DNA of 48,601 nt from Clostridia bacterium (lineage in GTDB: Bacteria; Bacillota; Clostridia; Oscillospirales; CAG-382), in the NCBI GenBank assembly GCA_017625615.1, contig JAGAKP010000011.1, positions 1 to 48,601 on the forward strand. Reading direction: 5' to 3'. The notes under the pieces were generated by a model, which did no database searches, was not told the origin of the DNA, and saw only the letters and a list, made by a program, of their open reading frames with translations. Positions 43,251 through 48,601 of the stretch are shown here, one piece after another (position 1 is the first letter of the stretch; each line of letters starts with the position of its first letter). The translations under genes and the position numbers were made by a program.

Positions 43251-44183
43251 TTATTTACCTGCTATTTTCTGCATAATTGCCTTTTCCTCAACAAGTCCTT
43301 CGGAAATAGGCTTACCGAGGTAAAATGCGGCGCACAGGCCGGGGCCGATGGAGGGACCGCACGCCATACCGACGTGAGTGATGATGACCTCCTTGGGGTT
43401 TATCTCCTTGCGGATCATTTCGGCAAGAGTCTCTGCGGCGGCAAGACGGTTTGAATGAGCAACGAAAACTATATTCTCCTCGGGGTTTACGATAGTTTCC
43501 TTCATATACTTGACGGTAGCGTCAAGCGCGGTGCGCTTGCCCTTGAATTTAACGATAACCTCTGTAAGTCCCTTTGCGTTGAAATCCGCCATGGGATTTA
43601 CTCCCACGAGGGTGCCGAAGAGCGCCTTGAAATTGGAAATTCTGCCCGTTTTTACAAGGAAGAAGAGATCGTCCATGGGTCCCATCTGATGGATGCAACC
43701 GCGGAGATTATTGATATAATCGGCAGTTTCTTCGATAGTTGCACCCTCCTGACGCTTTTGTCCCGCCAAAACGGTGAGAAGTGCCATAGAGGTGGAGTAA
43801 CGGAGAGAATCTATGCATATTATCTTTCTGCCGGGGTATTTTTTCATAAGATCCTCTGCGATACGGAGGCAGAGGCTGTAAGTACCCGAAAGTGCGGAGG
43901 ACAGAGAGATGCTGAGTATATCCTTACCCTGCTTGAGATATTTTTCGTATACCTCGTAGCCCTCCTGCTCGGTAAAGGTGGAGGTCTTGTAAAGGATGTT
44001 TCTTCCGCTCATGGATTTATAAAATTCCTCGGGCGAGATTATACCCCAGTCAAGATCTGCGTACTCGGTGCGTCCGTCGGGAAAATAGACGGTGCCGTGA
44101 AGATAATCGGGTATATCGAAGCGCTGACGAAGGTCGGCGGGAAGGTCGCAGGAGCTATCGGGAATAATAACAAAATCGTTCAT
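43251..44183 (-). CDS. DegV family fatty-acid-binding protein (FakB-like, copy 2)
   Basis: A 310-residue DegV protein, first gene of the fak operon. Motifs: VIIPDSSCDLPADL, SLSSALSGTYSL, KTGRISNF (conserved lysine-glycine-arginine turn), and ITHVGMACGPSIGPG at the C-terminus. Divergence from copy 1 suggests separate ligand choice. The ribosome site (AAAGGTG) is unusually far from ATG 44183. A promoter with a 17-base spacer lies at 44234-44262. Confidence 0.93.
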   Translation of the reverse strand: MNDFVIIPDSSCDLPADLRQRFDIPDYLHGTVYFPDGRTEYADLDWGIISPEEFYKSMSGRNILYKTSTFTEQEGYEVYEKYLKQGKDILSISLSSALSGTYSLCLRIAEDLMKKYPGRKIICIDSLRYSTSMALLTVLAGQKRQEGATIEETADYINNLRGCIHQMGPMDDLFFLVKTGRISNFKALFGTLVGVNPMADFNAKGLTEVIVKFKGKRTALDATVKYMKETIVNPEENIVFVAHSNRLAAAETLAEMIRKEINPKEVIITHVGMACGPSIGPGLCAAFYLGKPISEGLVEEKAIMQKIAGK

Positions 44184-44233
44184 ATTTTAAAATATTACAC
44201 CTTTCTGTACAAGATATTTTTTCAGCAGTAAAT

Positions 44234-44262
44234 AATATATCACATATTTCTTGTTTTTTCAA
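44234..44262 (-). promoter_or_regulatory. Promoter of the fakB-fakB-fakA-plsX operon
   Basis: On the minus strand TTGAAA (44262-44257), 17 bases, TATATT (44239-44234). No FapR-like or other known operator is recognised. Confidence 0.7.
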
Positions 44263-44312
44263 CAAAAAAATATGGTAATTATTAATTTAATAGTGGAAAA
44301 TTTAAAAAAGTA

Positions 44313-44321
44313 TGTTATAAT
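44313..44321 (+). promoter_or_regulatory. Extended -10 promoter of the Cys-type hydrolase gene
   Basis: TGTTATAAT at 44313-44321 with a weak -35 region, about 40 bases before the TTG start at 44359. Confidence 0.55.
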
Positions 44322-44358
44322 TGTTTCAACATTACTTATTAAGACGGAGGAAACCGAT

Positions 44359-45312
44359 TTGCTATTCTTTTACATTGCTTTGGGAGTTATTGCTTTAAGC
44401 GCGATTATAGGCGTGGCGGTAATGCTTAAAATAACCGTTCCCATTTCAAAAAAGGTTTACTTGGACACGTTGGTGAGAAATTCACCCGATAAATGGAAAA
44501 GAGAATGCTCCTGCCCTACCAACGAGGAGCAGTTGGAAATGTGGAACGTAGGCTGCGCGTGGGCTGATGAACACAAGGACCGTATGCGTGAGGTAAGCAT
44601 TGAAAACGACGGACTTAAGCTGGTAGGCGAATTGTACGATTTCGGTACGGACAAGTGCGTTATAATCCTTCCCGGCAGATGTGAAAGCCTTATGTATTCC
44701 TATTACTACGCCCGTCCTTACGGCGAAATGGGTGTAAGCGTTTTTCTTCCCGACCCCAGAAGCCACGGCAACAGCGAGGGTACTTACAGCACTCTCGGCG
44801 TATGCGAGGGAAAGGACACCAACGCATGGGCGAGATATCTTAACGAAAAGGAAGGTATGAAGCAGATATACCTTCACGGCGTTTGCGTAGGTGCAAGCAC
44901 TTCCATTTTTGCGGCTACAGATGAAAATATGCCTCAGTGCATTAAGGGTATGGTAAACGAGGGCTGTTACGTTAATTTCTATGAGACCTTCAAGAACCAT
45001 ATGATAGCGGACGGACATCCCGTTTTCCCCGTATGCGGTATGGTAATGCGTCAGGTGAAGAAGCACACGGGACAGGATATTATGAAAAAATGTCCCCTTA
45101 ACTACGTGGGCAAGGTAAAGATACCCGTGCTGTTTATATTCGGTGAAAAGGACATATACACCGTTCCCGAAAAGAGCAAAAAGCTCTTTGCCGCTTGTGG
45201 AAGCGAGGACAAAAAGCTTGTATGGTTCCCTGAGGGCGGTCACAGCCATTTGCGTATAAACAATACCGAGGGCTATGATAACGCCGTTAAGGAATTTATA
45301 ACCACACACTAA
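44359..45312 (+). CDS. Membrane-anchored alpha/beta hydrolase with Cys in the nucleophile elbow
   Basis: A 317-residue protein with an N-terminal membrane helix (about 2-24) and an alpha/beta hydrolase domain similar to the YqkD/serine-peptidase-like group. The expected GxSxG reads HGVCVGAST, so Cys176 stands where Ser is usual. The other triad members look intact: Asp in FGEKDIYT and His in EGGHSHLR. CVIILPGRCES and DPRSHGNSEG match the fold. The open frame extends to 44251, but CGGAGG at 44345-44350 fits TTG 44359. A single gene with its own promoter and terminator. It could be a thiol hydrolase, like dienelactone hydrolase, or inactive. Confidence 0.8.
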   Translation: MLFFYIALGVIALSAIIGVAVMLKITVPISKKVYLDTLVRNSPDKWKRECSCPTNEEQLEMWNVGCAWADEHKDRMREVSIENDGLKLVGELYDFGTDKCVIILPGRCESLMYSYYYARPYGEMGVSVFLPDPRSHGNSEGTYSTLGVCEGKDTNAWARYLNEKEGMKQIYLHGVCVGASTSIFAATDENMPQCIKGMVNEGCYVNFYETFKNHMIADGHPVFPVCGMVMRQVKKHTGQDIMKKCPLNYVGKVKIPVLFIFGEKDIYTVPEKSKKLFAACGSEDKKLVWFPEGGHSHLRINNTEGYDNAVKEFITTH

Positions 45313-45317
45313 AAAAT

Positions 45318-45352
45318 ATATCCGGAAAGGCGTTAAAGGCTTTTCCGGATAT
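45318..45352. terminator. Bidirectional terminator between convergent genes
   Basis: ATATCCGGAAA (45318-45328) pairs with TTTCCGGATAT (45342-45352). T-rich tracts follow on both strands. It serves the hydrolase gene and the LRAT-type gene. Confidence 0.82.
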
Positions 45353-45354
45353 TT

Positions 45355-45732
45355 TTATTTTTTGAATTTGTCGAAAAAAGAATGCTCCTTACCGAAGGCG
45401 CAGGAATATACGAAATGCTCGCAGTTGTTTTCGAGAATATTGTATCCCCTTTCCCCTATTCGGCTTTTTGCGCGCAATACGGTTTCTGCGCCCGAAAAGC
45501 GTTTTTTCTTTTCGCTTTTTTCGCACACGCCCGTTTCGCACAGCTTGCCGCAGGAAAAGGTGTTTATATCGGTTACGAGAACGGAAATATCCTCAGAGGG
45601 GGTTCCGCTGTTATCGGGGAGTCCAAACTGTATGACGGTATCATCGTCGGCATAGATGCCGTAATGATAATAAAAGGACACCCGCACGCGTATTATATCA
45701 CCGTGTGAGGGAGAGACGGTCTTCCAGATCAT
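45355..45732 (-). CDS. LRAT-domain (permuted NlpC/P60) protein
   Basis: A 125-residue protein of the lecithin:retinol acyltransferase fold. The order of motifs is that of the permuted NlpC/P60 class: His23 in YYHYGIYADD first, a polar Gln35 in TVIQFGL where many members have a second His, and the nucleophile Cys104 in ENNCEHF. Such enzymes move acyl groups from lipids to an amine, alcohol or protein via an acyl-Cys, or act as thiol hydrolases. No signal peptide is seen, so it is probably cytoplasmic. Its ATG at 45732 overlaps the stop of an acyl carrier protein gene as ATGA, placing it in an acyl-transfer operon. Confidence 0.8.
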   Translation of the reverse strand: MIWKTVSPSHGDIIRVRVSFYYHYGIYADDDTVIQFGLPDNSGTPSEDISVLVTDINTFSCGKLCETGVCEKSEKKKRFSGAETVLRAKSRIGERGYNILENNCEHFVYSCAFGKEHSFFDKFKK

Positions 45733-45968
45733 TTCAGCTTTGCTTCTATGCAGGCGACAACGTCTGCAACCGTTTTAAGCTCGGGAAAATCGGTGTTTTT
45801 GAACTTTATACCGAATTCCTCCTCAAGTCCCATTACCATATAAAGCATACCTATGGAGTTCATTCCCACGTCATCGCGCAGGTTGGACCGGAGGGTTATT
45901 CCGCCGGGGTCGATTTCCCCTTCAAAAACGGAATTGAGCACCTTTTCAAGGCGTTGGTAGGTTGTCAT
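45729..45968 (-). CDS. Acyl carrier protein
   Basis: A 79-residue acyl carrier protein. The phosphopantetheine attachment serine is Ser38 in DVGMNSIGMLYMVMGLEEEF; the usual DSL triplet reads NSI. The helical pattern and the C-terminal TVADVVACIEAKLK are standard. This is probably not the housekeeping ACP of fatty acid synthesis, because it is embedded in an operon of acyltransferases. It overlaps by four bases both the upstream PlsC-type gene and the downstream LRAT-type gene. Confidence 0.92.
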   Translation of the reverse strand: MTTYQRLEKVLNSVFEGEIDPGGITLRSNLRDDVGMNSIGMLYMVMGLEEEFGIKFKNTDFPELKTVADVVACIEAKLK

Positions 45969-46621
45969 TTCTTTTCTCCTTTTTCGTATGCATCACGGCA
46001 TTCGTTGATCTTTTCAAGCAGTATTGAGGAAATATTATTTATATCCGTTACGGAGGGGAACTTCTTTTTGCAATAATCGGAGCAGCAGATAGGCTCGCCC
46101 ACCACTACGGTCCTGCGGGAGAATTTGCTTGCAGGCGGTCTTGAATAAACGGGAATTATGGGCGCGCCGCTCTGAAGGGCGATGAGCACTGCACCCGATT
46201 TGATATCCGCCACTTCTTCGGTCTTTTCTATTCTTCCCTGCGGAAAAACGGCAAGAGTATGTCCATTTTTGATAACTGACACGGCAGAACGTATCGCTTC
46301 GATATCCGAGATATTACGGTCTACCTTGATGCAGCCCATAAGCTTAAGCATAAAGGAAAGAAATCCCTTTGCCATAACCTCCTCGGAAGCGAGGAAGAAC
46401 ACACGTCTGTACCAGAAGGAGCCGCCCAGCGTTACCGCATCGGAAAAGCCCGTATGGTTTGCGGCAATTACTGCGCCGCCGGAAAAGCCGCGGCGGTATT
46501 TTTTGCCGTCAAGCCCAAGGGTGCGGACCTTTAAAAGACGGTATATAAAATAATGAGCTCTGCCGTAATCCATGGGCAGATACTTTATATTGAAAATCGA
46601 AGTGAATTTACTTTTTGCCAT
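45965..46621 (-). CDS. PlsC-like lysophospholipid acyltransferase (first of pair)
   Basis: A 218-residue LPLAT-fold acyltransferase. The catalytic NHTGFSD motif (His56, Asp61) and the substrate motif FPQGRI (126-131) are present. Family members acylate lysophosphatidate or other lyso-lipids using acyl-ACP or acyl-CoA. The frame extends upstream to 46678, but ATG 46621 (MAKSKFTSIF) overlaps the previous gene by 14 bases and fits the family length. Its neighbour at 46608 is a diverged paralogue, so the two may act at different positions or on different acceptors. Confidence 0.9.
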   Translation of the reverse strand: MAKSKFTSIFNIKYLPMDYGRAHYFIYRLLKVRTLGLDGKKYRRGFSGGAVIAANHTGFSDAVTLGGSFWYRRVFFLASEEVMAKGFLSFMLKLMGCIKVDRNISDIEAIRSAVSVIKNGHTLAVFPQGRIEKTEEVADIKSGAVLIALQSGAPIIPVYSRPPASKFSRRTVVVGEPICCSDYCKKKFPSVTDINNISSILLEKINECRDAYEKGEKK

Positions 46622-47270
46622 TTTCTGTTTCCACGCGGCGCTCAAGCTCAAGGCGCAGCTCGTTGGTCTTGTCCTCAAGAAGCTGTGTCAAGCGGGTTAT
46701 TTCCTCGGGCGAAGGGTTTTCTTCCTTGCAATAATCGCGGATATATATCTTTTCTCCGATCATAACGCGGGCGCGCTTTTTGAAGGAATACGCACCGTCG
46801 GTATACATAGGCACGATGGGTGCATCGGTACGGAGAGCGATGAAGACCACGCTGGGCTTAAAGGGCCAGGGCTGACCGTTAACGGGCAGGCGACCTTCGG
46901 GAAAAATACCGATGGTACCGCCCTTATCCAACACCTTGAGAGATTCTCCCACGAAGGAGAAATCGCGGGTATCGCGGTTAACGAGAATACCGCCGATGGA
47001 AAAAAGAAATTTACTGAACATTTTTCCCTTGTTGAACATTACCTCCGCTATGAGAAAGCGAAGGGTGCGGAAGGGGAAAATATTCATATACAGCACGAAA
47101 TCCATTAAGGATTTGTGGTTTGACATCAATATACAAGGCTTGGGAAGCTTTTTTCCCTGAGATTCCTTGTTCATATAATAAAGCTTGGGACGGAGGAAGA
47201 TGCGGGTGGGAACAAATCCCGTTACCTGCACGAACGCCCGTACAAAGCCGTTGGGCTTACCCTGTTTCAT
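46608..47270 (-). CDS. PlsC-like lysophospholipid acyltransferase (second of pair)
   Basis: A 220-residue LPLAT-fold acyltransferase with SNHKSLMDF (His52, Asp57) and FPEGRLPV (FPEGR at 123-127), the standard catalytic and phosphate-binding motifs. A hydrophobic stretch near 60-75 may dip into the membrane. The start is ATG 47270, three bases after the stop of the adenylating enzyme, so the two are coupled. The final residues (about 195-220) are charged and helical. The acyl acceptor is unknown. Confidence 0.9.
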   Translation of the reverse strand: MKQGKPNGFVRAFVQVTGFVPTRIFLRPKLYYMNKESQGKKLPKPCILMSNHKSLMDFVLYMNIFPFRTLRFLIAEVMFNKGKMFSKFLFSIGGILVNRDTRDFSFVGESLKVLDKGGTIGIFPEGRLPVNGQPWPFKPSVVFIALRTDAPIVPMYTDGAYSFKKRARVMIGEKIYIRDYCKEENPSPEEITRLTQLLEDKTNELRLELERRVETENGKK

Positions 47271-47273
47271 AAG

Positions 47274-48601
47274 TTATATCTGCCTTTCTATGTATTCACA
47301 GAAATCACGCAAGGTATAGAAATAATTGTTGGTATCCGAATAATCGAGGAAGGGGAACTCCTTGGAAAGCTCGGTAAGCAGGGAGAAATACTGCAGTGAG
47401 GTGGCTCCCAGCTCGTGCATAACGTGGGTATCCGGTCCGATCTGCTCCTTATCAACGCCGAGTATGGGAGCGGCGATGGTACGTACCTTATCTGCCAGAG
47501 GAGAGTTTACGTCAAATCCCTTTTCCTCGTTATAAGTAACCTCGTTAAAGGGGATAAGCTTTACGCTGCCCTGTGCAAGAGCGTTACGGAGATACTGTCT
47601 GCCAACCTTGATGGCGGTTTCGGAGGAGATGGGATCGTAGGTGATATAGAACGCCTTTATCTGCATGGGCAGAGGAAGAGTTTCGTTGGTTTTATAGATA
47701 TAATTGATCATAGCGGAAAGCTTTGCGCCGCTGAGATAAGGGTTCACACGGACGATCATAGAAAGCTTTTCATCGCTTCCTTCGCCCGAGCCGATAACGG
47801 AATACGCCATAGCGTCGGGCAGGTCGAAGGTCTGCTCGATAACGTCGGGATTGATATTCTCGCCGTTTTCGGAAATAACTGCGTCGCCCTTTCTGCCGCG
47901 GATATAATAGTTTCTGTCGATACATTCGACGATATCGCCGGTATTGAACCATTCTCCGACGGCGATCTCTTCGCCGTTTATAAGCATACGCTTGCAGGTG
48001 GAAGCGCCCTTTACCAGAAGAACTCCGTTTTCGTCTATCTTATATTCGACTGAGGCAAAGGGTCTGCCTATGCTGTTCTGGAAAAGCTCATCGGGCTTAT
48101 CGCGAAGCTCGGTGGAGGTTATGCCAACCTCGCTCATACCGTAGCCGTTATGGAGAGGATAGCCGATGGCGGAGAACAGTCTTAAGGTGGAATCCTTTAT
48201 GTAGCTGCCGCCCGAGATACAGTAGCGCACCGTGGGGCCGAAGAGCTTATCGGTAACGTCGGTCATAAGCTTTCTGGAAAGCCAGTTGCCCAGACGGGGA
48301 TTTATATTCTGAACCTTGAGACAGATATTCACGCCCTTTTCAAAGCGTTTTCTCGTTGCCTCATCACGGTTGTTTATCTCACGCATGACCTGCTTTTCGA
48401 TAGTGTGCCAAAGCATGGGCACGGCGAAAACGTGGGTAACCTCGTGAGCGCGGCAGGTCTTCATAAGAGTATCCCCTGCCATATCCTTGGGAAATACCAT
48501 TGTGTTCCAATAAAAAGCGTGCCAGAAATATACGGCGACGAGACCGAAAACGTGATAAAAGGGCAGGAAAGCAAGCTGCTTTAATCTGCCGTTTACGTGA
48601 A
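47274..48601 (-). CDS. Acyl-adenylating enzyme (AMP-dependent synthetase) fused to a carrier domain, N-terminal part missing
   Basis: 442 residues are visible; the frame stays open to the window edge, so the N-terminus is missing. It shows AFLPFYHVFGL (near the cut end), the A5-type motif NGYGMSEVGITST, FNTGDIVE and RGRKGDAVISENGENINP (the A8 hinge and later core motifs of long-chain acyl-CoA/acyl-ACP synthetases). The last 75 residues form an acyl-carrier-like domain with the Ser in HELGATSLQYFSLL. An enzyme that activates fatty acids as acyl-AMP and loads them on its own or the free carrier is likely. First visible gene of the PlsC/PlsC/ACP/LRAT operon. Confidence 0.87.
   Translation of the reverse strand, partial: HVNGRLKQLAFLPFYHVFGLVAVYFWHAFYWNTMVFPKDMAGDTLMKTCRAHEVTHVFAVPMLWHTIEKQVMREINNRDEATRKRFEKGVNICLKVQNINPRLGNWLSRKLMTDVTDKLFGPTVRYCISGGSYIKDSTLRLFSAIGYPLHNGYGMSEVGITSTELRDKPDELFQNSIGRPFASVEYKIDENGVLLVKGASTCKRMLINGEEIAVGEWFNTGDIVECIDRNYYIRGRKGDAVISENGENINPDVIEQTFDLPDAMAYSVIGSGEGSDEKLSMIVRVNPYLSGAKLSAMINYIYKTNETLPLPMQIKAFYITYDPISSETAIKVGRQYLRNALAQGSVKLIPFNEVTYNEEKGFDVNSPLADKVRTIAAPILGVDKEQIGPDTHVMHELGATSLQYFSLLTELSKEFPFLDYSDTNNYFYTLRDFCEYIERQI

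Noticed and set aside
1..48601. CRISPR arrays, tRNA genes, insertion sequences, prophage genes
   Set aside because: No regularly spaced direct repeats, no cloverleaf-like sequences and no transposase, integrase or phage structural proteins were seen on either strand.

Overview
The window looks like chromosomal DNA from a low-to-mid GC Gram-positive anaerobe of the class Clostridia, probably an uncultured gut member. The evidence is a phoH-ybeY-era-recO block, a mutS2 with Smr domain, a FakA/FakB fatty-acid kinase system with plsX, ECF sigma factors paired with RsgI-type anti-sigma factors, a class A RNase P RNA, a Cys-rich L28, strong GGAGG ribosome sites and frequent GTG/TTG starts. Genus cannot be read from the sequence. 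I see no phage, transposase, CRISPR array, tRNA or 16S/23S rRNA. Apart from the rnpB stretch, no gap without a gene exceeds 300 bases.

Layout. 1-2.9 kb: end of a MntP-like Mn exporter, an ECF-transporter S component, murC and rpmB. 2.9-7.7 kb: two tandem, paralogous cassettes of ECF sigma factor plus RsgI-like membrane anti-sigma factor, with a possible small RNA between them. 7.7-12 kb: a GNAT, a large orphan solute-binding lipoprotein and an AraC/GyrI-like regulator. 12-17.7 kb: tsaC/sua5-coaE-M18 aminopeptidase operon, a second M18 aminopeptidase and a second orphan solute-binding lipoprotein. 17.8-23.3 kb: phoH-ybeY-era-recO-mutS2. 23.4-26.6 kb: ABC-2 exporter (ATPase and two permeases, one with an in-frame amber codon near its start) plus a methyltransferase. 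26.7-28.7 kb: small membrane protein, prfB and rnpB. 28.7-35.8 kb: murD, GNAT, methyltransferase, three tandem M42 aminopeptidases and a methionine gamma-lyase-family enzyme, with no terminator until 35.7 kb. 35.8-39.7 kb: two small paralogous membrane proteins, two alpha/beta hydrolases and a GT2-GtrA fusion. 39.7-44.2 kb: plsX, fakA and two fakB (DegV) genes. 44.3-48.6 kb: a hydrolase with Cys in the nucleophile elbow, then a tightly overlapping operon of acyl-adenylating enzyme with fused carrier domain, two PlsC-type acyltransferases, a free acyl carrier protein and an LRAT-domain protein.

Themes. The right-hand 9 kb is rich in acyl-lipid chemistry: a standard exogenous fatty-acid route (FakB-FakA-PlsX) next to an unusual acyl-ligase/ACP/PlsC/PlsC/LRAT operon. 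That operon is the best candidate for an undescribed pathway. Five metal aminopeptidases (two M18, three M42) and a sulfur-amino-acid lyase point to peptide use. A dispersed palindrome of about 42 bp occurs four times, each time beside a terminator-like hairpin and in fixed orientation to it. Many genes carry close matches to housekeeping promoters with 17-bp spacers, several of which help to settle start codons.
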